From positions 682,001-746,000 of the forward strand of contig NZ_ATZI01000001.1 in NCBI RefSeq assembly GCF_000428125.1: a DNA stretch of 64,000 nucleotides, in the 5' to 3' direction. Position numbers and translations under genes: made by a program. The DNA comes from Bacteroides graminisolvens DSM 19988 = JCM 15093 (GTDB lineage Bacteria; Bacteroidota; Bacteroidia; Bacteroidales; Bacteroidaceae). Of the stretch, positions 1 through 15,000 are shown piece by piece. The number at the start of each line of letters is the position of its first letter. Positions within the stretch are counted from its first letter, which is position 1. The notes under the pieces were generated by a model, which saw nothing but the letters and a program-made list of their open reading frames with translations, was not told the DNA's origin and did no database searches.

Positions 1-3000
1 CTCATCAGAAAACACAGCAAGAAGAAACTGCAGAAAAAATACAAAGAAAGCAGTAAGCGAAGGAGAATAAAGAGAGCATCAATAAATACAGAAAATACAA
101 ACGCACGAGAAAGGAACAAGGACAAGACCCGGAAAGAATAAATATGCAACAAATAAACCAAAAAAAAAAATCGGGGAAGGCAAAAAACAACAAAAGAAAC
201 AAACCGAAGGAGAAAACCCCAAAAAAAACACAAAAGAAGAACCATCAATTGAACGACTAGACGGCCGGGGCAAGTGCAGGGCTAACAATAAGAGACAACG
301 GCGCCACCCAGGACGATGCGGATACCAATGAACACCGGAAGAACAAAAATAAACCGCTCGCAAACGAACATAACAAGAAAGGAGCAGGCAGAAAGTGCAA
401 AAGTACAAGGACGGATAAACATAAAGACGATACTCAATCGACAAAGCCGGAAAAGAACCACAACAAGATGAAAAAAACAATCAAGCTGAAGCACAGTCAT
501 GACAAAAAGCAAGAAACCAAGGAATACACTAACAAGGCAAACAAACACAAAAACAAAACAGATGATAAAGATACCAAAAAAATAACACTCACCGATCTGG
601 GCCGACGTGACGGCTCAAAAGACATAGAGAAAACGATGGAAAAAAACGATGAAAAACCCAAAGGCACAACGCCACAAAATAACAATAACACGAGCTCAAG
701 AAAAACGGACACAAAGATCAACCCCACACAAGATATTTACCACGACCGGGCACTCCACAAAGGCACGCAACCCAATCACCAAACCAAGAAGATAAATCAA
801 GCAACAAGCAGAGCGAATGATCAAAAAACAGAAGACACCAAACAGAAAATAACCGTGCCGAAGGTACTGAAACAACATACGCCAACCAGAAAACCAAAGC
901 ATAACGCAGGTAAGAACACCAGACAAACGACCCGTAGCAAAGAAGCGGCCAACAACCACCGTGCAACCAAGAATTCAGCAGAAACCCAAACGGCTAACCA
1001 AACTAAGAAGAACATAATGAGTGACCCCAAAATTATTAAACAAAAAAGCGAAGACAAACACAAAAACAACAACTATAGCCAAAAAGCAAATACAGAAATG
1101 CAGTCATAACCTCAGAAGAAAAAATACTCACCAATAAAGATGGAAATACACAATAAAAAAAAAAGCAAACAAACGAAGGAACAAGAAAAGGAAAAAACAA
1201 AGGGACACAACCAAGCCAACGTAAAAGAAGAAATAACATTCAAAGAAATGACAAAGGCGAATACACAAAACAAGCAACAAATACCAGACACAATAGACCC
1301 CATTCCACAAAAAATAGAAACAAAAAGAAAGAAACAATGGATCAATACTAAAAACAATACAGACCGTACGAAAATAAAGATCGACTAGACAAAAAGCGCA
1401 ACGACAAAACCTACACGAATTAGACAAGACCGAACAAATCCTCAAATCCTCTAAATGGAAAATCCGCTGGAACTGGAAGCAGACAAAAACAAGAACCGCA
1501 ACAGGAAAAGCTATCAAACTGAAAAAGAGTGGAAGAAGTAAACATGCCCTGCAGAAAACAATACGCAACCGGAAAAATTCGATAATGAGCATCAGTGGCA
1601 GAAGCAGAAATCGAGCCGACAGACTGCTAAGCAGAATCGAGAAAAACAAAATGCAAAACGGAAGGATAACTACAAGCGCTACTAGGACACCCAACAAACC
1701 AGGGCTAAGCTACTTCCGCCGAACGAACAAAAATAATAAAATTAAAAGCGTCAACTACAAGAGACGAACCATAATCACAATCCACGGCCACATCTCTAAG
1801 AAAAGGGAAACCAACAATAAAGCAAAAGGAATAGTCACGTAAACCGCCAACAAACAACAACAGACAGGAAAAACAAAACAAAAAAAAGAAACGGCGAACC
1901 AAACGAGTACCAAAATAGACAGCGATGATTCGATAAAAAACACTCATAAAAATCGCAAACAGCCACGGACAATAATCCACTAGGAAACCCAACAAACAGC
2001 AAAAAACAAAAATACCACTATCAAAGGGGCGACGAAAGAAAAAACCGAAGTACTCGATGACGCGGGCGGAATCAGTGACGATGAAATTAAGAAAAGCGAC
2101 CCAAACACCTCAAGGACGAACAGAAACAGACACAAAAACAATAAGACTACAACCGGCAACGCCAGGGACGCAATACAGGGAAAAGTAAACCAACCACAGG
2201 CCATAAGGAGGCGCGCAACGCGGAAACAAACCAAAGACGTAACCACTGGTGAAACCACCGTAAACAGAAGCGATCAGCAATAGATAGGCCACGGCAAGAC
2301 GACGGGCAGAAATACGAACCGAAGAAAAAGCAGCGAGATGCAACAAAAGAAGGACACCAAAGAAGCGTCCACACCCACTAACTACCGTAAACGCGAAACA
2401 AACAGAAGAACCAAGAAAACCAAAAAAAAAGGACCAACGAGGACCAAACCAGTCAACCCAACCAATACCCCAGCCTTCCACAAAAACAGGAACAAAAACA
2501 TGGCAAACGCCAAAGAAAATGAAAAACTTCACAAAACACGTAATACCAAGAAAAAACCCACACCGGTGCACAACAGTAAAGAAAATATCACCCAAGCACA
2601 AGGAACGAACGGCGAAAATAAAGGCCCAAAGAAAACAGCCCGCAATCAAAACCAACCATAAACCAATGCAGGTCAAAACGAAAAGCCACGAAATAACCGC
2701 AGATTAGCAAAGATCCGTAAGAATCAACAACAAGATGGACGCCAGAAGGACAAGAGCAACGTCACCCACAATAACCAAAACACACGCAACAAAGAAGGGA
2801 AAATGCAGGTACACATTACCCCCCGGGGCAAAGCAAGGGAGCAAACACCCAAAAACAAAGGAAGCGCCATCAAGATGCAGCCGAATACACCAATAGTCCA
2901 CCAAAAATCACAAAGGCAAGATAATAAAGAAAACAACCACGCCCGTCAACACAAGAAACAAACACACAACCCGCGGCCAGAAAGCACACGGGCAAACACG

Positions 3001-6000
3001 CACAGTCATGACTACCGACAAAAAACCAAGCATTACAGACAAGTAACACCAGTGAAAAGAATAGTCCTGCGTACCAAAATCGCCAGAAATCCACAAAGCC
3101 GCAGAAGAAACAAACATACCAAACAACGTAAAATCGACCAGCACGACAAAACAAACCAGAGCAATCTGTCGCGCAAAATCACAGAAGAAACCGACTCCAA
3201 CGGCACAAACACGGAAACGGACATGAAAAAAACGGCGGAAAACCACAAGCTCAACACCAACCAGCAATTCACAACAAAACGTGCCGATAAATATAGGCTC
3301 ACCCCAGACCGGGAGCAAACTCCAAACAAACCCGAAAACTGACAGGAAGATCAGCCAGAAACCATCAAGCAAAAGGCACACAGCAACAACAGCCACAACA
3401 AGCTGCCCGCGCATAATCACAGCGTGATGCATAAAGACCACAACAGAGACAACCAGACCGCTCCCCGCCACGCCGAAGGTCAGCCTAAGCTTCCCAAACG
3501 GAAAAAAAACACCTTCAGCCCTTCCCGCCAAACAGCAGGCCATAAAAAAGACAAAAAAAACAAAGAACGACAAAAAGACCTCGAAAATCCTAAAATAAGA
3601 AAAAAACGAAGACGCGCACATAACCAAACCACTTCAAACACCCCTAAAATCACACAACCAGAAACCGAAAATGCCACATTCAAAACAGACCAGCAACCTC
3701 CAACAGCATCAACAAACAAATCACGCACCAACAAAACACCGAAAAGACACAAAGCAGAAAACTACAAACACCGACTTGATACGAAACTACCGAAATCGAA
3801 AAGACAGACAACCCAAGAACCATATCACAACAAACCACACCAAATGCGATATGCTAAACAGAAAATACTGGATGAAAATGATCCAAAAACAAACAGACAC
3901 GTAACCAGAAAAAGCAGCACCACAAAAGCAAAGAATTGCAAACTAACCCCTAACGGGAAAGACAGAACGGCCAAAGAAACCGGCCAAAACGCCAGCAAGA
4001 ACAAAGAAACAACAAAAAACAAGGCTGCAAAACTAACAAACGAGGGAACGAGAAAGAAGGCACCATCCAAAACAAACCACATAAGCCCGAACAAAGACGA
4101 CCAAGAAATGAAACCATCAAACAGATACATGCCCGAGGGCCAGGAACAAAATAAGACACAGCTACCGGCACACAAAAATGAACACCAAAACCCGTCACAA
4201 GCAAAGGCAAAAACGCGTAACATACGCCCGAAAGATCTCAACAATGACGCAACGTCAAAAAAGAAAGACAAAACCAATAAAGGGAACACCCACCACGATT
4301 GGACGAACGCGCAGAAAAAGGGCAACAACTATAAGAACACGGACCGCACAGAAAATCTCCACACAACACCCAAAAAGCAGACGGAAAAAACAACACACAA
4401 CCTAAAAAAGGCCACAAAGAGCAACAACACGCACACCGCGAAGAAAAATAAGAAAAAACACGCAAAAGAAACCAGAAACCACATGCCTCGCCCCACAACC
4501 AAACAGAACAAAAGAAACTACACACCCGGATCGACAACCTAGGCGGAACACGCCTCATACTTCAACTCAAAAAAACTTAAAGCAGGTCACACAATAACCA
4601 AAAAATCGGGGCCAAACACCAAAAGCCGACTGTCGTAAACGCCAAAGAACACTCCTACAACCACACATTATGCCACAAGGGACCCCAAACCCACACAGCC
4701 AGAACCAAGCATGAAGCACAAAGCAACGGAAGCGATAACAGAAACAAATCCGCCCACACACATAATGGCAAAGCAATAAAAATTCAAATCTCTTACCAAA
4801 CAGTCAATCATTATATCCCAACCCTGTGCCAAAATAACCATATCGTCATGAGAAAATCCTCGCGACGACAATGTCAAACAACAAGAAAACACGCACAAAT
4901 ACAGACACACTGAAGAAGAAGCTAAAGCGTCTCCCACCGCACCCCACAAAGCAACTACTTAACACGGCCCGTCACAGATAGAAAATTTCTGGAAACTGAC
5001 AAAGAAGAGCACCAAGAAAATCACCAAGAGAAACACCACAAAAAATAAAAGCCGATAGATCACAACAGCTCATTACCAGGGAATTCGAAAAACCAAAGAA
5101 AATATCACGAAACCATGAAAAAACCCACAGAAAGGTATCTAGACAGACAATATTGCAACAAAAAGGAGAAAACAACACGCAATACTCAATAAAAATAAAA
5201 ACAAACGACTCATCGCCCAACAAAAACCCCAAAGTGCCAACATGAATAGCAAACAAGCCAAAAACCTTGGAAAAATAAACAGTATAGACGAACGCAACAT
5301 CCCCAAAAAGAAAAAGGCCAACAAACCAACTACAACCGAAAAACTAGACGAGCCAACGGAAAAAGACCCGACGGAGGACACCACCAGACAGCCGCAACGC
5401 AGAGAAACCGACACAACTCAAATCGACAAGGCCACTAGTCGAACAAACCCAGGCATCCTCCCCAAGGCTAACATACAGCACGAAAAAAGCGAAGACACAA
5501 ACACCAAACACCAGAAGGGAAAAGACAAAAAACAATACGAAAGCATGGCCCATTGCAGTCATACACAGAAAATCAACGCCCAAAACAACAAAGAAGCGCG
5601 ATGCGAGATCAAAAAACCCTATAAACAAACCAAAGACATGGGCAGAAGCCGGCCAATCGTAACCCCCAACACCCCGGGTACCGACAAAGACAAAAGCCCA
5701 GCCGCAGCCAAAGCAACCAATCCGGACAAGAATCATATCAAAACAAGGGATGCCAAACGCTCCAAGGCGAAAACAATTAAGAATGACCAAACTGAAAAAG
5801 AAGGCAAAGACCACTTCGCACAGAATCCAACAAAACAACGCGACAAAAATAGAAAAACAACAGACACGCTCAAAACACCCAAAAAAAACTAGGCACAAAT
5901 AAACCGAAACAAGAATAAGCAAAAGACAAAAAGACCCGAAAACCAAAAGCAACCCAAACTAACAAGCAATAACCACACAATAAAAGACGCCGATAAAGCA

Positions 6001-9000
6001 CTGATCGACGACAAGCCGTGCAACGAAAACAAAGATGACCTAAACCCACCAACCCCCCTCAAACACGGAACGAAAAAGCCAAATCGGACTAAAGTACACA
6101 CCAAAGGTAATGAACTTCCCAAAGACATAAGCACTCAAAGAAGCGAAAAAATGACTCCAGAAAACCATAGAATCGATAACCTACCCCGCCGGACAAACCA
6201 TAACGGCAAGAAAAATACAACCAACAGCACAAATCACAACAGAACCGTAGTCCCAGAAAACACCAATAAAACAACCAACAATCCGTATAAAACGAAAAAC
6301 CAAAACAAACCTAGCAAGAAGAGAAAAACATTCAAAAAAAATCCAGAACAGCGCACCCCAACACCTTCGAATAAAATGACCATCGCGAGCCGGAAAAGGC
6401 AACAAAACCCCCACTAAAAGAAGCCAGAAAGAGATCAATCAAAACACCATAGCGGAAACTACCCAGAAAAACCCAGACAATTCACTGAAAGAAGGGAAAA
6501 AGAAAAAAAAATAGCGAAGATAAAAAACCAACTTATACCTACCTGCAGCTTCCACTGACCACGCACCGGCCAGAGAAACGCCAGGAACAAAGCAAAAAAC
6601 AGTGGCAACAATTCAAAAGGTAGATAGGATGCACCCGGGACAAACCGGCAACACAAATACACCTCCCCAAGCACCGGATTGCAACGCACAGGCCAATGCA
6701 CCGAAATACAGAACCCCAGCAAAAGAAAAAACCAAAGAATCGCCCTGCGAGGCAGAAAATGAAGCAGGGAAACCAAAAGGCAACCCACCAGCAATAGCAC
6801 CCCCCAACATAGAAAGGGGTTCAGCCGAAAAAGGAAAAGCCACTGCAATAACAAACAAATCACGCACCCCAGAACAACAACCAACCAGCAAACCAACAAA
6901 CAACAGGACCAGCCGCAAAAAACAACATAATGGTCTCAAACCAGCCAAGCAATTAAGAAGTAAAAATAAAAAACGAATCAGTAACAAGAACCCGGAACAG
7001 GAAACAAATAACAACAAACAATCAACACCACACGGCAGAGGGCCAAAATCACACCACGAGTATCAGGATCACCACACTTAACACACCAACGACCGGGAGC
7101 AAACTTACCAAAACCAAGCAAATCCAGTCAAACACAGATCACCGAAAAAAAAACACCACCACAACCAGCAAGCAAGTCAAGAGCGAACAAGTGGAACTAA
7201 CCACCAAGAGCATAAAGATGCCCGGAACAACGACAAAGCACATAAACCCCGCAACGCACCAAACGCAACAATACGGCAGCAGCAACCACATGGCCAGTAC
7301 GGAAATAACACTAAGAAAGACAACAAACAAACCAAGCAACACGCAGCACACTACAACCCGACTGCATCTGCTCAGGGACAGCAACGCAACAAAAAGAAGA
7401 AACGCAAAAACGCAAACACGAACTAGAAACACCCAAAATCAGATGACAAGCCTGACGTACGCACCAAAGAACCGCAACCAGACCAACAAAATGGCCCACA
7501 GCAACACCAAAGCAAAGAGAATAAGCACGGTGAGGAGAACAAATCTTACGAATTTGCCCATTACAATCCCGACACTCAAAAGAACAACACAAGAAAAAGC
7601 CCGAACGCTAGACATAACCAAAAGACGGAGAAAGGTGCAGACGCACAGAGTCACGAGACCTACAGAAACGCGGCACACGCAGAACAAAAAAACAACCATA
7701 CACATAGCCCCTAAGAGCCTAAAGGGGCAATCCACCATAATAGAAAACAGGAACAAACGCTCCAGCCAACCCATAAGCCAAAGAAAAACGGGAACGAGAA
7801 CCGACACACCACCAACAAATATCACCGCAATAATACCAAAATCAATAAACCGCACAGCCGCAAAAGCCAAAAATCACCTCATCACAAAGGTCATCAGGCC
7901 AAAAAAAAAGAGAACAACATGTCGCACAAAACCGAAAAGCTCAATAAAACACATCAACAATAGAAAGCGCAGACAAAACAAAACAAAAATAATACTACTA
8001 CCCAAAATAAGAACCGCAACGAAGGTAAAGACATACCAAGACAGCCGCGGCTACGACACGACGCAAGTGGCACTAACGAAAGCCATAACCTACAAATAAA
8101 CCTTTAGGAAGAAACAACCCGACGCTATCGCCCAGCTCAGAGCCGATAAAATCAAAGACAGCCCGAGGAACCACCAGGCCACAAGAAGACAGACAAAACT
8201 AATTAAAGAACACGGCCAATGGAACATGGCGGAAGACACCAAGCAAACGCACACAGAACCAGACAACAAGAAAACGACAAAACGCCCACAACCAAACAAA
8301 TGCTCCGTCAAAGAACACAAATCGACCACGCGAAAGAGTGCTAAAAGCTACCAGCACAGAGGAAGCGCACAGAATCCCAAACAAACAAACATACCAGACA
8401 AACCCGCCAGCAACGACATCGACAGCCAAGCGATGAAAAAGCAAACGGAACCAAACCCCAACAGACACCCACCAGCCAACACGCCCAACGGTAATAAACC
8501 GGTCAGCCAAAACATCACTCAGGACATCAAAGAACGAAACAATCCAATAACCATGCGCAAAAAGAACAAACGTGACGCCGACCAAAGCCAGTATACCAGC
8601 ACAAGAATTTACCGGAACAAACGGATCATAAAACCTCCCGACAAACATTGTACAAAATGGAAAAAAAGCTGGCACCAAAACACAACAAAAGATAAAATGG
8701 CAGAAGTGCAGAACGACATCCAGCTAGAAAAGCATCAAGAAACAAAAGCCCAATTAAAAGCAAAGAACAAACTGGCGGATCCACAGAGAAAACAGACGGC
8801 AACCAAACGCACCAGCGGGCAAGACGGTAAAAAAAGAAGAACAAAAAAAAACGCCACAGAAAAAAGCGACAAAAAACAAAGACGGGACAGAACCGCAAAC
8901 AAGAACCACACACAGAAAACAGAACTTTGTAGCAAACGAAAACCCAACAATCAAAATGAAAACAAAGAGGGAATCACAACGTTCAAGAAAAAAACCGACA

Positions 9001-12000
9001 ACCGCCGGACGCGCAATAACAGAGGCATGAAAGTCAAAAGCGTTTGTAAGCACAACGACAACGAAACACTAGGAACCGTAATACAAAACGACGAGAGGAA
9101 ACATCGCATACAAAAAAGCAAAAAAAAAGAACAAAACCACATCAAAATGAGCAAAAACCAAAAAGCACCTCAGGGATACGAGAAATGTCAGAAAACCAGA
9201 TCCCACGACATGAAGAACGCCACAGATAAATGGAACAGCCCTAAAAACAACACCATCCAAGGAAGAAACAAACCAAAGCCCACTGGCAACAACACCTGCA
9301 AACTCCAAGAAAAAGAAATTAACCACAAGGTGACCGATATCAAAACCAGACAAAGCAAGCAACCCAGAAGGATCATGGGGACCACAAACAACAAAATAAA
9401 CCAGACCAACAAACCGCAAACGCACCAAACATAAGAAGGGACAACCAACAGTCAACCCAACAACACAGAACAAAAAACCAAAACTCCCAACCCCAACCGA
9501 ACTCCAATTAAGGCCAAACGAAAAGCAACAAGTCTACATGCAACAGACACTGACCAAACGATGACCAAACAGATAACAAGAAACAGAAACTCAAAAAACA
9601 CCGAGTAGACCCAACCGACGAAGGTCGAAGGAGACAAACAAACCAAAGACACGAATAACCAACAGCAAAAAACCAACACCAAAAGTACAATTCACGCCAG
9701 CGAAAAACGGCAAGACCAGAAACACAGGCGTACAAGGCCCCAAAAACAAGAAATATTCACCAAGATAAAAAGAACAGCAAAAAACGACCAGCGGAAACAA
9801 CGAAATAGAACTGCAAAAGGACTGAATACAGGTCACCCCAAACTCGCCACGTACACCAAACCCAGCAAACAATTCCACACCCCTCACGAATCAGACAAAC
9901 CAGATACGCAAACCAGAACATACCCCAAACAAAATAACCCATCTATCAATGCATCCGAAAGCAGAAAAAACGAAACCACACAACCAAGCCGGAAACAGAG
10001 ATACACCAATACAACAAAAACACAAACGACCCAAAAAAGAAAAGAGGTGGGCAAAATGAAAACAAACGACCAGAAAAAAGGCACCATCAGCTGGGACATA
10101 CCCAACCAGACCCAAGAGGTCAGAGCCAAAGCCAGCAACAAAGAAAGCCGCATTAGAACAAACCAATCCAGAAAAACATCAAGACGGACAGAAACAACAA
10201 AACAAACCCCCGACCGTACAACCCTTAAAGCCAACCGGACAATAGCCCACACAACCAAGGAGCGACTGAAGGAAAATGGAATAGCTCCGAAAAGCGCCAA
10301 CAACAACACCACAAGTGAAGGCAAACGCACTGCCAAAGGAACCGAACCAAAAGGAAAAGATAACAAACAGATGAGCGACAAAAACAATAAGAATAAACAA
10401 CGATAGAGCGCACGCCTAATGACTCAAAAACAGACGAAAGACAAACAAGGACCCAGGAACATCAAAATCAAAGAACCCCGTTTACAACGAACACAAGTCT
10501 ACCTAAAACAAGAAAAACAAAACAGAGCATACCGTATGTCCCTGAAAAATAAAGTACCAAAAACAAACAGCAAGATCAATAAGAAGAGAAGTAGCATTAG
10601 AACCAATGGAACTGCAAAAAACAACCCAAACACAAAGAGCACGATAGGCAAAAACAACAGAAAGAACAACAAGAAAACCAAAAAATCCGCAAGAAGGAAC
10701 AAGAACCAAAGCAGCACGCGCGAAATAAGCTCCAAGTCCCCAACACCAGTCGATAACAATGAAAGCCCCATAAGCAAAACGAACGCGATAGTCAAAACAT
10801 CAATGACCCCCAATCAGAGGAACCGAAGGCACAAGGGAAAACCCGGCACCAAGCACGGCAACAAGCAAAGTCGAAATACCAAACAAAACATAGACAACGC
10901 GGGAATAACAAAAAAGAACAAGGTAGAGTTGCCCATACACAACAAACAGAACGGACATCATAAAATCAAAACAAAAAAATCCACAAAAACAGGCATGAAT
11001 TCCGACATCTTTGTAAAAGATCCCAATCCGTAGCAAAAGAAAGCCAGGCAAACCACGCAACAACGAAACAACCGAAACGGCACCATCATCAAAAAAAGCA
11101 AAGATCGCAATGCCAAGAGCATGAAGAAGGACCAGAACGACACCCAGAACAACGTCAACAACAATAACACGACCAAGAACCACACAACGGCAGAACACAC
11201 CACACAAATGAACAAGGAACCAACCATTAAGCACAAAAGCACCAGCAGTGAAAAACGAAACAAAAAAAAACACACACAAAATCACAATAGAGGCACCAAG
11301 ACTGAACACATGAAGGAAAGCCGAAAGGCAGAAAACAAATATCGCCCATGCGAATACGACCGGGTCAAGCAAACCAGAAACGAAAACAACCAACACAACC
11401 AGCAACTCAGGGTCAAACAAAAAAACAAAAAGAATATCAAGCACGCCAAAAACCAGTACATCAAACCCCCGATACAACACACAAAAGAACGTAAAAAAAC
11501 GATCAAACGAAACCACTAAACAAAACCGAACGTATATCCCAATAATGGCAACGCAAGGGCAGCCCCTATCCAGAACACAACCTCCAAGAACCGTGCAAAA
11601 ACACAAAAAGCCAACGAAACCTGAGACTCCAACTGGCCAGCCCAAAAGACCGACACCAAGGAGCATGCACATCAGAAAAACAAAAAATCCAAACCCAAAC
11701 AACATTCGCTACCCAAGCAGAAAACTAACAAATCAAAGACAATATAAACAAAAAAAAAAGAAAAACCCTCGACGACATAGAACGAAAAGGAGCAAGCCAA
11801 AAAAATCAAATAACAACAACCAAAACAGAAAGACACAATGAAAAAACACAGATAAAAAGCACAACCGACCAAGAAAGTGCGAGATTCATAAATAGATACA
11901 ACGGCAGATGCCATGTAAAAAAGTACCAGCAAAATAAACGGAAGATCAACACCAACACACGAAAACACTTTACCATCTACCAAGCTGCATGACGTACACA

Positions 12001-15000
12001 ACCAAAACAACACGACCTCCAGCTGATCTACAAAAAAATCTAAAAACGCAATAACAAATAGTAATAAGAGAAAAGCAAAAGAAAAAAGAAAAATCGATGC
12101 AATCAGTAACCCCAAAGCCAAAAAAAAAAAAAAGGAGCAAATCCATAATCAAAAGAACGTGTACCGTAAAATGAATCTCTTCGATAACCCTAAAAACAGA
12201 AATGAAAACCACCACAAAAGTAGGAAATAATAAAAAAAAGGCAGCGTCAAAGAAAGCAGAGAAATACCGGAGATAAGCTTCTACAAAAGAAATAGAAACA
12301 AAAACCTGAAAGAAGTCCCCCACATAACCCCCCGCACAAACTACAAAAAAAAAACCACAGTACTCCCCAAAATAGAAAACATAAAAAAAAAAAGGATCAA
12401 TACATCGCAAGAAATAAACATAAGTAAAATACGAAAATTCCCAAACGATGTTGTGCCCGTCCATGAAATCATCACTCGATGAAATAAAGGCAGCATCAAA
12501 CACATAAAATCGCTCATTGCCGATAAGCACTTCACGACGAAAAGAAAACACACGAATCACTAATAAAAAAAAAGAGAACACCAAAAAGAAAAAAAAAAGA
12601 GAAACAATACGCAAAGAAACAAAGCCAAAGACCACAGCAAGGTCAGAGTAGACAATTTCTTGACCAAAAGTATCGATCATGAGAGGAAAAAGCAGCCGAA
12701 ATGAGAATATGCATAGTAGTGCAAAACACAACACAACATCATCAAGAAAGAGAGAAACAAAGAAGCAAGCAATATAAACACCACCATCATAAAACACAAA
12801 CAACGCAAGAAAACCTAAGGAAACAAAATACCCGACAAAGGATGCCATGTCGAAGACTACACACAGAATCAAAAAATCCTTCACATCTACCGTGCCGTAA
12901 CGGAAGAAATAAGAAAACGAAAAAGGATAAACCAATATGGCAAAATACCGCCCAGCGAAAAAAGTACGCAGCACACAACTTAAAAGCAGAGCAATAGAAC
13001 CAGTAAAAACAACATGAACATTCTACCGAACCAATCGGATAACGAAAAAAAACAAGCCAGCAATATTATGGACCAAAAAAAAAAAAACACAGTAAAAATC
13101 ACCGTACACAATATATAATGCTTCCAATAGAGAAGTAAAGGCATAAGAGGCCAACAAACAAAACAGTACGCCATCGAAATGCAAATAAGAAGAAGGAAGG
13201 TAGCCTGCCAGGAGAAACACATGAAAAAAACTTAACATGCCAATTCCACCTACGCACATAACAACTAAGCCCAAGAGACCGGCCATATCAAACAGGCTAT
13301 CATCTATGCGGGAACATAAATCTATGGGGATGACAAATGCAAACCCCTCCTTGCAATAAAAAACAAAAGAAGCAGAATCGTACAAACGAAAGACGGCAAA
13401 TAACCTAAAGAGCACGAAAAAAATATTCTCTTAAGAACTAAAACGGCACAATTCCCTATCCAGGTTAATAACAAACTCCACTATAAGACTTAAAAATTGA
13501 GGGCGGACTGCAATAGTTCTGACCAATACAAAAAACAAAAAAGCAGAAACATTAAAACAAAAAGGAACAACATATAAGATTGAAAAAAAAAGAGAGAGAA
13601 ATAAAATGACCGCTGGCATAAGCCAATGCAAAAAAATGAAAGTGCCTGAACTAAAAAAAGTAGAAGACAAAAACAAGTAAAAGTAAAGAAAAAAAAAAAA
13701 AGGAGCGCAAAAAAGAAATCACTGCCTTCAATGAACCGCCAAAGGAACGAACCAAAGAAACAAAAATGAAAAGTCTTATGCGCTAACTACAGAGCTAGCC
13801 AATCAAACAGCTATGCCCCTTAACCGGGAAAAAAAACAGGGAATTTGCTTTTAAATGAAAGAATTTGACGCAGAAAAACAACATTAACATTAAAGGATAA
13901 ACAAATAAATGAACATGAACAAAGAATCCCATAAGTGAAAAAATTTCTTATACACGTCAAAGAATATAACCACGACAATACCAAAGGACAAAACCCACTA
14001 TGGGGAGCAAAAACAGAATACCGAGCAACCCCAAAAAACATAACCAAATGGAAAAACATAAGAAGAAGACGGCGCAAATTAATCCGGCAACCCTTAACAG
14101 GAACCACCGAACCAACAAACCGAATCCAAGGAAAAGCAAAACGCCGAAAAAAACTAACCCCAGAACCAAGAACACCCAAAACTGTGCTACAACCGCACCA
14201 CAATACAAAATGGCAAAGAAAAGAGCGGGAAGGAAACCAAGAAACTCAAGATAAAGAAAAAGCTAAAATACACAAAGCAAGAAAAAAAAACCAATAGCCA
14301 CACGGAAAGCTATCAGCAGAAAACCGATACAGAACAAAAGGCCGACACAAAATGCCAAAAAGGCCTCTAAAACGAAAGAAGAACCCATCACTGGTGCAAC
14401 GGCAATGAAAAAAAACCCCACGAACAACCGGAAGATTACCGACAACAAGGGAAAACAAACGTCAGCTATAAACCAAGAGGCGAAAAGAACCAACACAAAA
14501 AAAAGCAGCAAAACAAACAACGCAAAGAGCAAAAACACAAAAAAGATCGAATCAGAAAAAAAAGCCCAGAGCTTACACAAAATGGTAGTAACAAGCTACA
14601 CCACGCAACCCAAACCAAACAGGACCGGAACGACATCCGCAGCAAGAATCGATCAAATGAACAAACAAAAGGAAAAAAATACAATGAAAGCATTCAAAGC
14701 ACCAGTAAAGGACATCAACAGCACAGCCGACACGAAGCCAAACGCAAACACCACAGGACGAACCAGCAGGAAGGCAACACCGAACAACAAGGAACCTATA
14801 GAGACAAATGAAGCAAAAACGAACAAAACGCGGATGCACAAACTGAACGGAAATGAAAAGAAATCAACCAAGGGATAGAACAACGAAGCAACGACCCAAA
14901 CAAAGAAGAACCGCACCACAAACCCGCTCAGCAGCACCACCAACAACAAAAGGAAAAAAAGGAAGACAAAGATCAACACCAACACTACGAAACCCGCGAA

